64,000 nucleotides of DNA from the NCBI GenBank assembly GCA_003214615.1, contig QCLK01000002.1:62001-126000 (forward strand). The letters are read 5' to 3'. Each line of letters begins with the position of its first letter. The first letter of the stretch is position 1. The position numbers and the translations under genes were made by a program. Below the pieces are notes generated by a model. That model was not told where the DNA came from, ran no database searches, and saw only the letters and a list, made by a program, of their open reading frames with translations. Positions 16,085-24,152 of the stretch are shown in pieces. Origin of the DNA: Pelagibacteraceae bacterium AG-414-E02. Its GTDB lineage: Bacteria; Pseudomonadota; Alphaproteobacteria; Pelagibacterales; Pelagibacteraceae.

Positions 16085-18481
16085 CTAAGCTACTAACTCC
16101 TCAGCTTTTTCTAAGTCTACAGAAACTAACTGACTAATACCCTTTTCTGGCATGGTAATACCATATAATCTGTTCATTCTAGACATTGTAAGGGCGTGAT
16201 GTGTTATTATTATAAATTTAGTTTTAGTAATTTTTGTTAATTCATCTAATAATTTACAGAATCGTGTAACGTTAGCGTCGTCTAGAGGTGCATCAACTTC
16301 ATCAAGGACACAAATGGGAGCTGGGCTAGTTAAGAAAACCGCAAATATTAAAGACAAGGCTGTTAAGGCTTGCTCTCCACCAGATAAGAGTGTGATTGAT
16401 TGTAGTCTTTTACCAGGTGGGCTAACAAATAGTTCCAAACCAGCCTCCAAAGGATCTTCAGAATCAATCAGTTCTAATTTTGCAGTACCTCCACTGAACA
16501 GTTTTGTATAAACCTCGCTAAATTTTTTGTTTACTTTTTCAAAAGCATCTAAAAGTCTTTCTCTACCTTTTTGATTAAGTTCATTTATGCTGCCCCTTAG
16601 CTTAGAAATTGCAGAAATCAAATCCTCTCTATCTTTTTCGATTTTTTTTATTTCTATTTTATAATTTTCAGTTTCTTCATCTGCTCTTAAATTTACTGCA
16701 CCCAATCTATTTCTTTCATTTTTTTTAGCATCAAGCTTATCTTCTTGCTCAACTACATTTGGAAAATCTTGAGTAGTTTTTAAATCTGAATTATTTAACA
16801 AACTATTTTCTTCAATATTTAAGTCATTTTTTAATGCATTAATTAAATCCTTTTTTCTATTTTCAAGACCTTCCAAAGTTGCCCCAGATCTTGCTTTATT
16901 TTCTCTTGCAACCATCATTTTTTGTTCAACTTCTTTTAATTCTTTATTCATATTTTCATATATTTTTTCTGACTCATTTAGTTCATTTGACATTTCTAGT
17001 TTTTTGTTTTCAGTGTCGGATTTATTTTGTATGAGTCTGCCCTTTTTTTCAGCCAGCTGTTCCGGCAGTTTAACAATATTTTCCATATCAGTTTTAACAG
17101 TGTTAATTCTTTTATTTAATTCATTTGACATTTTTTCAGAGTTAAATTTCAAATTTTTCCAACTTTCTATTTCTGTATCGATCGCACTAATTCTTTCTTT
17201 TCTTTTTATAGACTCATTTTTTATATTTTGATTTTTACTGTAACTGTCTGCATATACTTCTATGATTGTTTTAAAGTTATCGAGAGCAGCTATTGCTTCA
17301 TCATTTTTCTGAGCATTTACCAACTCTTTAACTTTATCTATCTCAGCCGTTAATCTGTTTTTTGTAACATTCAAGTCTTCGCTAGATTTTTTTTCTGTAT
17401 CGTAGTATTTCAAGTCTATCTCAATTAATTCATTTTTTTCTTCTTTAAGTCTCTTTTCATTTGACGTTGCTTCTAAAATAATATTTTTCTCTCTCTCAAT
17501 ATCTTCTGTAAGTGTATTTTGAGATTTCTGTAATCTATCTTTATCTGTTTTAATTCTTTTTTCTTCACCTTCTAAATTTTGGAGTTCTAAATTAAGTCTT
17601 TGTAATTTAGATAGTATTTCCATATTTTTATCTCTTAAAGGTTTCAATTCTAAATTAGCTTTTTCTAAAAGATTATTTTTTCCATCAATAATTGTTTTTA
17701 AATCATTAATTTCATTATCTGAACCACTCGTAACATTTTTGGTTGAATCTATTTCTTTTTTAATTTCACTTAATTTTATGTAATAGAGTCCTGCTTCAAT
17801 TTTTTTTATATCTTCAGAAATTGATTTATATTTAGATGCTTCTGCTGCCTGTTTTTTTAAATTTTCTAATTGTTTTTCTTGTTGTCTTCTTAATTCATCT
17901 GCCCTTTTCAAGTTATTTTCTGCAGAATTAAGTCTTAATTCAGATTCATGTCTACGAACGTGTATTCCTGATATTCCTGCTGCTTCCTCAAGTATCGCTC
18001 TACGATCAGATGGCTTTGCTGTTATTAAGTTACCAATCCTTCCTTGGCTTATCATCGAGGGTGAATGAGCTCCGGTTGACAGATCTGCAAAAAGCGTTTG
18101 GACGTCTCTAGCCCGAGTTTCTTTGTCGTTAATGTAGTATCTAGAGCCCTTATCTTTTATTATTTTTCTTTTAACATGGATAATATCCATTTCTTTAAAT
18201 TGTAAAGGTCCATCTCTTTCGGAATTATCCAACGTTATAGAAACTTCAGCAATATTTTTTGACGCTTTGTTTGCTGTACCAGCAAATATAACATCTTCCA
18301 TGCCAGATCCACGCATACTCTTTGCGGAGGTTTCGCCCATGCACCATCTTATAGCTTCTACGATATTTGATTTTCCACAACCGTTAGGTCCAACTATACC
18401 GGTTAATCCTTTTTCAATGAAAAAGGAAATTTTCTCTACAAAAGATTTAAATCCAACTAGTTCAAGTTTTTTAAATTGCAT
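16085..18481 (-). CDS. smc: SMC chromosome-condensation ATPase, unusually short, hinge not visible
   Basis: 798 residues, against about 1150 for normal bacterial SMC. The N-terminal head has Walker A GPNGCGKSNI (31-40) and the Q-loop SQGRIG (145-150). The C-terminal head has the ABC signature LLSGGEQ (698-704) and Walker B ICVLDEVDAPLDD (723-735), so both ATPase halves are intact. Between them are two coiled-coil arms of about 215-225 residues. From residue 306 to 480 there is not one glycine, and the Gly-rich hinge dimerisation domain cannot be recognised. Context (dciA, dsbA, smc, mutY) is the standard alphaproteobacterial one, so this is the chromosomal SMC, not a Rad50/SbcC protein. Reading frame is open throughout. 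Confidence 0.88.
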   Translation of the reverse strand: MQFKKLELVGFKSFVEKISFFIEKGLTGIVGPNGCGKSNIVEAIRWCMGETSAKSMRGSGMEDVIFAGTANKASKNIAEVSITLDNSERDGPLQFKEMDIIHVKRKIIKDKGSRYYINDKETRARDVQTLFADLSTGAHSPSMISQGRIGNLITAKPSDRRAILEEAAGISGIHVRRHESELRLNSAENNLKRADELRRQQEKQLENLKKQAAEASKYKSISEDIKKIEAGLYYIKLSEIKKEIDSTKNVTSGSDNEINDLKTIIDGKNNLLEKANLELKPLRDKNMEILSKLQRLNLELQNLEGEEKRIKTDKDRLQKSQNTLTEDIEREKNIILEATSNEKRLKEEKNELIEIDLKYYDTEKKSSEDLNVTKNRLTAEIDKVKELVNAQKNDEAIAALDNFKTIIEVYADSYSKNQNIKNESIKRKERISAIDTEIESWKNLKFNSEKMSNELNKRINTVKTDMENIVKLPEQLAEKKGRLIQNKSDTENKKLEMSNELNESEKIYENMNKELKEVEQKMMVARENKARSGATLEGLENRKKDLINALKNDLNIEENSLLNNSDLKTTQDFPNVVEQEDKLDAKKNERNRLGAVNLRADEETENYKIEIKKIEKDREDLISAISKLRGSINELNQKGRERLLDAFEKVNKKFSEVYTKLFSGGTAKLELIDSEDPLEAGLELFVSPPGKRLQSITLLSGGEQALTALSLIFAVFLTSPAPICVLDEVDAPLDDANVTRFCKLLDELTKITKTKFIIITHHALTMSRMNRLYGITMPEKGISQLVSVDLEKAEELVA

Positions 18482-18484
18482 ACT

Positions 18485-19108
18485 TTAAATTAGTTTATCT
18501 ATTTTTTTTTTCATATTTTTGAAGTCAGTAGAACCTTCAAATTTTTTTTCGTTTATTATAATTGTTGGTGTTGAATTAATCGAATATTTTCTTTGTCCCT
18601 CAATTCTTATATTTAAAATATTATTCTCAACCGTTTCATTATTTAAGCATTTTTCGAACTCAGTTGGACTTATCCCCAAATCCTTAACCATTTCTTTTAA
18701 ATTGTTGTTAATTTCACTTAGATCTGATCCAGAAGTCCATTTAGCTTGATTTTCATAAATAGTGCCTAAAAATTTTATTTGTTTTTTTTTATCTAAGCAG
18801 TGTAACAATTTAGAAGCATTTAGAGATGCGAGATCTAGTGGAAAATCTAGAAAAATTAATTGCACTTTACCAAATTTGACGTAATTTTTTTCAATTTCTG
18901 GAATAACTTCCATATGGAAATTTGCACAATGCGGGCACGTTAAAGATGAAAATATTTTGATTTTTACAGGTGCGTCGTCGTTACCAAGTACAATTAAATT
19001 ATTCTTGATTGCTGAATCATCCGAGTATGATTTTATTGATACTAAAAAATAAATAAAAAAAACTTTTAAAAATAGTAATAATTTATAATTTAATTTATCT
19101 CTAGTCAT
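18485..19108 (-). CDS. DsbA-family thiol:disulfide oxidoreductase
   Basis: 207 residues. A hydrophobic signal sequence (LLLFLKVFFIYFLVSIKS) is followed by a thioredoxin fold with the active site TCPHCANFH, that is CPHC as in DsbA. The cis-Pro loop is NSTPTIIINEKKFEG. It would introduce or shuffle disulfides in the periplasm. The gene lies 3 bp before smc and overlaps dciA by 8 bp, the standard alphaproteobacterial order. A dedicated link to SMC is unlikely. Confidence 0.87.
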   Translation of the reverse strand: MTRDKLNYKLLLFLKVFFIYFLVSIKSYSDDSAIKNNLIVLGNDDAPVKIKIFSSLTCPHCANFHMEVIPEIEKNYVKFGKVQLIFLDFPLDLASLNASKLLHCLDKKKQIKFLGTIYENQAKWTSGSDLSEINNNLKEMVKDLGISPTEFEKCLNNETVENNILNIRIEGQRKYSINSTPTIIINEKKFEGSTDFKNMKKKIDKLI

Positions 19109-19583
19109 TTTTAATTATATGTAAAAATTCTGATAAAGATTTTTTTATATTTTTATTTTTTATTTCATTTATTTGCTTTTCGAATTTTGTTGAAAATTTG
19201 CTTAAAGAATTTTTATTTCTTATTTTTTTATTTACCGTATTAAATGCGACTAGTTTTATTTCGTTTATTAATCGATAACCAAAGTAACTATTAATTTTGT
19301 TAATAATTTGCTCCTTTGAATATTCGACTGTTAACTCATCTCCTCTATTTACAGCAACGATTAACGTTCCATTGGCATCTCCCTTTTTCATTTTTATAGA
19401 CTTGGGATATGAGCAGTTTGAGATTTCCTTACCTACGAGCATGTTCCATTTACTTATTATTTCATTATAGTTATAGCCATTTTTTTTTAAAATACTCTTT
19501 ACCCCGCGCGGCAAAGTGTTAGCAAATGACCTTAAGCCTTGAACGTAAGTTTTGCTTTCTTTATTCTTTTGTTTGAAATGCAT
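19101..19583 (-). CDS. DUF721 protein (DciA-like helicase-loading family)
   Basis: 160 residues with the DUF721 core: LPRGVKSILKKNGYNYNEIISKWNMLVG, then ISNCSYPKSIKM and LIVAVNRGDELTVEYSKEQIINKINSYFGY. The family includes DciA, which loads the replicative helicase DnaB in bacteria without DnaC. The C-terminal about 50 residues are Lys-rich and probably disordered. Its ATG is 10 bp from the divergent mutY start. Confidence 0.75.
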   Translation of the reverse strand: MHFKQKNKESKTYVQGLRSFANTLPRGVKSILKKNGYNYNEIISKWNMLVGKEISNCSYPKSIKMKKGDANGTLIVAVNRGDELTVEYSKEQIINKINSYFGYRLINEIKLVAFNTVNKKIRNKNSLSKFSTKFEKQINEIKNKNIKKSLSEFLHIIKND

Positions 19584-19592
19584 ATAAATAAT

Positions 19593-20558
19593 ATGAATTT
19601 ATCAAAAAAAATTCTGTCTTGGTATGATAATAACAAACGCACATTACCTTGGAGAATAAGTCAAAATTTCAGGAAAAAGCAGTATTATAGATTATTAAGC
19701 GAGTTTATGCTCCAACAAACACAAGTTAAAACTGTAATTCCTTATTTTAATAATTTTGTAAAAAAAATCCCAAGCTTGAAAGCTTTATCAAAGAGCAAGG
19801 AAAAAAAAGTACTAAAACTTTGGGAAGGGTTAGGTTATTACTCCAGAGCAAAAAATTTACACAAAACCTCAAGAATACTAATTAACAAACACAAAGGTAT
19901 AATTCCTGAAAATTTTGCAGAATTAAAAGCATTGCCTGGAATAGGAGATTATACAGCAAATGTACTTTTGGCTTTAATTTATAATCAGCCTCGTGTTGCA
20001 ATAGATGGTAACGTTAAAAGAGTTTTAACCAGGATAGTCAATCCAAATTCTCAAGATCAAGATCCAATAAATTTATTTAAAACCAAAAGGAATGGAGATT
20101 TAGCTGAGGCCCTTATGGAATTTGGTTCTATGATATGTAAACCAAAAGAACCAAAATGTAATGAATGCAAAATTAAAGAGGCTTGCGAATATTATAATTC
20201 AGAACCAAAAATTAAACTTAAAAGAAAAATAAAAATTCAATCAAAAAGCTACGATATTTTTTGTTACTTAAAAAGAAATAAAAAACAAATAGCATTAACT
20301 AAAAATAACGATTTAAGTTTTTTAAAAAAATTTAACTTACCTAAAATTAAAGAAGCTTCTAAAAAGAATAAAAATTGGAAATTTTTATGCAATTATAAGA
20401 ATTCTATATCTAATAAGAAATTAAATATTAATTTATATTATAAATTTTCTACAAGAATACCCGTTCAATATAATTGGTATTCTTTGAAAAAAAATAATGA
20501 GTTTATTCCATCTTTTACCAAAAAAATTTTTAAAAAAGTTTCATATTTATATTTATGA
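19593..20558 (+). CDS. mutY: A/G-specific adenine DNA glycosylase
   Basis: 321 residues from the ATG at 19593 (MNLSKKILSWYD); the track start at 19539 lies inside dciA and is not likely. Catalytic E37 is in EFMLQQTQV and D138 in VAIDGNVKR after the helix-hairpin-helix LPGIGDYTA. The [4Fe-4S] ligands C182, C189, C192 and C198 are all present. It removes A opposite 8-oxoG. The C-terminal Nudix-like domain is about 115 residues and strongly Lys/Asn-rich. ATGA overlap with the next gene. Confidence 0.93.
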   Translation: MNLSKKILSWYDNNKRTLPWRISQNFRKKQYYRLLSEFMLQQTQVKTVIPYFNNFVKKIPSLKALSKSKEKKVLKLWEGLGYYSRAKNLHKTSRILINKHKGIIPENFAELKALPGIGDYTANVLLALIYNQPRVAIDGNVKRVLTRIVNPNSQDQDPINLFKTKRNGDLAEALMEFGSMICKPKEPKCNECKIKEACEYYNSEPKIKLKRKIKIQSKSYDIFCYLKRNKKQIALTKNNDLSFLKKFNLPKIKEASKKNKNWKFLCNYKNSISNKKLNINLYYKFSTRIPVQYNWYSLKKNNEFIPSFTKKIFKKVSYLYL

Positions 20559-21688
20559 AAAAAAAAATAGCTATTATTGGATCAGGAATAGGGGGTCTTA
20601 CTCTTGCAAATCTTTTAAAAAATAATTCTAACTTTGAGTTTGTGATATATGAAAAAGAAGAGGCATTTAACCTTGAAGAGGGTTTTGGTATTCAGCTATC
20701 AGTCAACAGTATTATTATTTTAAATAAAATTGGTTTTAATCAACTTAATAAAAACCAAAAATATAACCCTGCAAAATTAGATTTTTTTTCGGATAATTTT
20801 AACAAAATTTGTGATTTGGACTTAACCATATTTAATTCTGGAGATTGCAAATATACAACTCTTAAAAGATCAATTTTAATTAATTTTTTAAAAGAAAAGT
20901 TGCTATCAAATTCTATAATATTTGGTAAAAAAATTAATGATATTCAACAACAAAATGGAAAAATTAATATTCATTTCATTGATGGATCGAGTGATAAAGT
21001 TGATTATTTAATTGTTGCTGATGGTATTTTTTCTAACACAAAATCAGTTATAGAAAAAAAAATTTTTAAACCAAATTACTATGGAGCTATAGCTATTAGG
21101 ACACAGATTAAAAACCAAGATGTTGTCAATCTGAATAGCAACAATATATCTTTAATTATGTTGTCTAATGCACATATGGTTTTATACCCAATAAATCAGC
21201 AAAAGGAACTTAATCTAGTTTGTATAATTAGAAAAAAATTAGGAGATAAAAATTCTACAAATACAATTTTAGAAAATACAATTTTAAAGGAGGATAAAAA
21301 TTTAATTAATTTTTTTAATGGAGATTTAAAATCATGGCCCATATACACATCTAATAACCCAATTAAATCTAATCAAAAAAATGTTTTGTATATTGGAGAT
21401 GCTTTTCATGCCTTTCCACCAACTTTAGCCCAAGGAGCATCGCAGGCCATTGTATCCGCCAATGAAATATTTGAATTAATCAATAGTAATCATAAAGATA
21501 TATCAAATGTATATTTTAAAAATAGAATAAAAAAAACAAATCAAATTTATAAAAGATCAAAAATTAATTATTTTGGATTTCATATTACCAGTCCTTTATT
21601 AAAAATTTTAAGAAACTTTTTTTTAAAACGACTTGTAAAAAATAAAAATTTTATTCAGAGTTATTTAGGAAAAATATATAAAATTTAG
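20555..21688 (+). CDS. FAD-dependent monooxygenase (UbiH/salicylate-hydroxylase-like)
   Basis: A 377-residue class A flavoprotein hydroxylase. The N-terminal FAD loop is IIGSGIGGLTLANLL (GxGxxG), the second is the GD motif YIGDAFHAFPPTLAQGASQAI. The family includes ubiquinone ring hydroxylases and aromatic hydroxylases. The ATG is inside the mutY stop (ATGA), so it is probably co-transcribed with mutY, which says little about function. A ubiquinone hydroxylase role is possible but not shown. It ends in a 4-bp overlap with ccrM on the other strand. Confidence 0.75.
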   Translation: MKKKIAIIGSGIGGLTLANLLKNNSNFEFVIYEKEEAFNLEEGFGIQLSVNSIIILNKIGFNQLNKNQKYNPAKLDFFSDNFNKICDLDLTIFNSGDCKYTTLKRSILINFLKEKLLSNSIIFGKKINDIQQQNGKINIHFIDGSSDKVDYLIVADGIFSNTKSVIEKKIFKPNYYGAIAIRTQIKNQDVVNLNSNNISLIMLSNAHMVLYPINQQKELNLVCIIRKKLGDKNSTNTILENTILKEDKNLINFFNGDLKSWPIYTSNNPIKSNQKNVLYIGDAFHAFPPTLAQGASQAIVSANEIFELINSNHKDISNVYFKNRIKKTNQIYKRSKINYFGFHITSPLLKILRNFFLKRLVKNKNFIQSYLGKIYKI

Positions 21689-22755
21689 ATGTTTTTACTT
21701 AAAAATCTTTGTCTAAGATTATCTATTGGAACTATTGAACCATCTACATTACAATACCAGTAAGTCCATCCATTGTAACTTTCAGTTCCCATTATTTTTG
21801 CTGCAACTTTATGTATAGAACCCGCAGAATCTTTATGTTTAATACTTCCATCCACCATGATTTTTGCGTTAATTTTTTTCTTTTGATCAAAAATACTAGT
21901 TCCTGGCTTAATTATTCCTAATTCAACTAATGATCCAAAAGGTACTCTTGGTTTAGATTTGTTATTTTCTAATACATCTAAATGGCTTTCTTCGATAGCT
22001 TCAACTTTACTAATTCTTTCATTTGCTACTTTAAAATATTTTTTATCTTTCTCTATTCCAAAGTATTTTCTACCTAGTTTCTTTGCTACTGAAGCAGTAG
22101 TTCCAGTGCCCAAAAATGGATCCAAGATAAAATCATCTTTATTTGTTGTTGCTAAAATAATCCTATGTAAAAGTGCTTCTGGCTTTTGAGTAGAGTGAAC
22201 TTTTTTTCCATTCTTTTTTAGCCTTTCTTTTCCACCGCATATAGGAAAAGTCCAATCAGAACGCATTTGCAAATCATCGTTTAAGCATTTTAGGGATTGA
22301 TAATTAAAAGTATATTTTGATTTTTTGTTTTTAGAAGCCCATATTAAGGTTTCATGAGCATTAGTAAATCTTGTTCCTCTAAAATTTGGCATTGGATTAT
22401 TCTTCATCCAAATTATATCGTTAAGCAACCAATAGTCTAAATTTTGCAAGTGGTAACCTAGCCTAAAAATATTGTGGTATGATCCTATAACCCAGATGCT
22501 TCCATTATCCTTTAAAATTCTTTTACATTCCTTTAGCCAATCTTTACAGAAATCATCATAATGTTTGAAACTTTTAAACTGGTCCCATTTATCATGGACA
22601 CCGCTAACTTTACTATCATCGGGCCTTTTTAACTTTTCCCCAATTTGTAAATTGTAAGGAGGGTCTGCAAAAATTAAATTAAAAGTTTTGTCAGGAATTT
22701 TTTTTAAAATTTCTAATGAATTTCCGTTTACAATTTTATTTTCAAATTTTGACAT
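21685..22755 (-). CDS. ccrM: CcrM-type adenine-N6 DNA methyltransferase (GANTC)
   Basis: A beta-class methyltransferase: the catalytic motif FADPPYNLQ comes first (about residue 31), the target-recognition part in the middle, and the SAM motif LDPFLGTGTTASVAKKLGRKYFGIE after it. The C-terminal about 80 residues (VPFGSLVELGIIKPGTSIF and SIHKVAAKIM) form the extra domain of CcrM. Solitary CcrM methylates GANTC hemimethylated after replication and couples methylation to the cell cycle in Alphaproteobacteria. The track start at 22767 is a TTG; the ATG at 22755 (MSKFENKI) leaves 356 residues. No restriction gene is adjacent. Confidence 0.88.
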   Translation of the reverse strand: MSKFENKIVNGNSLEILKKIPDKTFNLIFADPPYNLQIGEKLKRPDDSKVSGVHDKWDQFKSFKHYDDFCKDWLKECKRILKDNGSIWVIGSYHNIFRLGYHLQNLDYWLLNDIIWMKNNPMPNFRGTRFTNAHETLIWASKNKKSKYTFNYQSLKCLNDDLQMRSDWTFPICGGKERLKKNGKKVHSTQKPEALLHRIILATTNKDDFILDPFLGTGTTASVAKKLGRKYFGIEKDKKYFKVANERISKVEAIEESHLDVLENNKSKPRVPFGSLVELGIIKPGTSIFDQKKKINAKIMVDGSIKHKDSAGSIHKVAAKIMGTESYNGWTYWYCNVDGSIVPIDNLRQRFLSKNI

Positions 22756-22760
22756 ATCTA

Positions 22761-22787
22761 GATTCAACTTTACGTTGAATTAGACTC
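22761..22787 (-). promoter_or_regulatory. Dyad and two GANTC sites upstream of ccrM
   Basis: A perfect 7-bp inverted repeat, ATTCAAC-TTTAC-GTTGAAT (22762-22780), sits 6 nt before the ccrM ATG at 22755. GATTC (22761-22765) and GACTC (22783-22787) are both GANTC methylation sites. There is no U-tract after the hairpin, so it is unlikely to be a terminator of rnhB. Methylation-dependent control, as known for Caulobacter ccrM, is an inference. Confidence 0.4.
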
Positions 22788-22831
22788 TAAATACTTATCT
22801 CAGTCAAACGGTAATGAAAAAAAAAGGAATC

Positions 22832-23428
22832 TTATTGTGTTTCACGTGTGGCACACATCAAGATATTGTGTACCGGTCCAAATTTCTTTCTATGATATTT
22901 TGTAACTCCATACTTTTCTAGACTTTTTAAATGATCTCTAGTTCCGTATCCAAAATTTTTATGCCAGCTATATTTTGGGTATTTTTTCGCAAGCTTCATC
23001 ATGAACAAATCTCGAGCAACTTTTGCTATAATAGAAGCTGCGGCAATACAAGATATTCTCTCATCACCCCTAATAAAATTTTTGCATTTAATTTTTAAAT
23101 TTTTAGGAATAGAAATTCCGTCAATGTAAGCTAAAGAGGGTTTATGTTTTAAATTGTTCAAGGCTCTTTTCATAGATAATAGGGAAGCATTCAAAATATT
23201 TAAATTATTTATTTCTTCTACATTTGCCTTTCCTAAGGCGTAAATAGAATTTTTTTTTATGTATTCAGCTAGTATTATCCTTTCCTTAAAAGAAGTTTTT
23301 TTTGAATCTTTAATATTTTTTTTATCAATTTTTTTGTTTAGTATTACTGCAGCCGAAAAAACAGGTCCCGCCAAACACCCTCGGCCCACTTCGTCCACGC
23401 CTGCTATTTGAATTATTTTTTTTGGCAA
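22832..23428 (-). CDS. rnhB: Ribonuclease HII
   Basis: 198 residues. GVDEVGRGCLAGPV has the first catalytic Asp and Glu, YIDGI the third Asp, and ISCIAAASIIAKVARD the fourth. It removes single ribonucleotides and RNA primers from DNA. The gene is 2 bp after the uracil-DNA glycosylase gene and probably forms an operon with it. Together with rnhA this gives both RNase H types in the window. Full length. Confidence 0.93.
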   Translation of the reverse strand: MPKKIIQIAGVDEVGRGCLAGPVFSAAVILNKKIDKKNIKDSKKTSFKERIILAEYIKKNSIYALGKANVEEINNLNILNASLLSMKRALNNLKHKPSLAYIDGISIPKNLKIKCKNFIRGDERISCIAAASIIAKVARDLFMMKLAKKYPKYSWHKNFGYGTRDHLKSLEKYGVTKYHRKKFGPVHNILMCATRETQ

Positions 23429-23430
23429 AA

Positions 23431-24147
23431 TTATATATTTAAAATTTTGGCTTTATCTCTTATCATTTTTAAATCTATCCAAGCCAATTTTTTTTGTTCA
23501 GGTTGACGCATTAAGAAGGCAGGGTGAAAAGAAGCTATTATCCATGGTTTAATTTTTCCAATTTCCATCTGATTCCATTTCCCCCTAGCTCTTGAAATAA
23601 CTTCTTCGTTTCCAATTATTGCATTTAACGCTGTACTTCCTAACAACAGCAATATTTTCGGGTTAATGATTTCAATATGACTTTTTAAGTATGGTAAGTA
23701 TCTTTCTATTTCTTTGTCCGTTGGGCGTCTATTTGAAGGAGGTCTATAATTAACAACATTTGAAATATAAACTTTATCTCTATTTAATTTTATAGCCCCT
23801 AACATTTTGTTTAGCAACTTACCAGCTCGACCAACAAAGGGAGTACCAGCAATATCCTCTTGAGCACCCGGGCCTTCACCTATAATCATTATTTTTGAAT
23901 TAATATTACCATCAGCAAAAACTAGATTTTTTGCATTTTTTTTTAATTCACAATTTTTTATAAGCGATATTTTTTTTTTTAGTTTTTCTAATTTTTGAAT
24001 CTTGGTACCACTAAAAATAGGGGTCGAATTTTCAACATTTCGTTTAAGAGGTGTATCACTTAATAACAGGTTGTTATTAATTAAACTGTAATATTCGATG
24101 AGACCAATTAGATTTTGATTTAAATTTTTTTTCATTTTATAAAGCAT
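23431..24147 (-). CDS. Uracil-DNA glycosylase, family 4-like, without the Fe-S cysteines
   Basis: 238 residues. Motif 1 is GEGPGAQEDIAGTPFVGRAGKLL, followed by YISNVVNYRPPSNRRPT, the LLGSTA strand and motif 2 FHPAFLMRQPEQKK, as in family 4 (UdgA) enzymes. It removes uracil from DNA. Typical family 4 enzymes bind [4Fe-4S] by four Cys. Here only one of these positions is a Cys (NCELKK); the others are N, Y and Y, so a cluster looks lost. Two possible ATGs (24147, 24135) give 238 or 234 residues. Divergent from the TPR gene by 5 bp. Confidence 0.82.
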   Translation of the reverse strand: MLYKMKKNLNQNLIGLIEYYSLINNNLLLSDTPLKRNVENSTPIFSGTKIQKLEKLKKKISLIKNCELKKNAKNLVFADGNINSKIMIIGEGPGAQEDIAGTPFVGRAGKLLNKMLGAIKLNRDKVYISNVVNYRPPSNRRPTDKEIERYLPYLKSHIEIINPKILLLLGSTALNAIIGNEEVISRARGKWNQMEIGKIKPWIIASFHPAFLMRQPEQKKLAWIDLKMIRDKAKILNI

Positions 24148-24152
24148 ATTAT

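Noticed and set aside
16085-18481. Reading the short SMC as a Rad50/SbcC protein
   Set aside because: There is no zinc-hook CxxC, the heads are SMC-type, and the dciA-dsbA-smc context is that of the chromosomal SMC.
22762-22780. Hairpin after rnhB as a Rho-independent terminator
   Set aside because: No U-run follows on the minus strand and the stem is only 7 AT-rich pairs; a 5' regulatory element of ccrM is more plausible.
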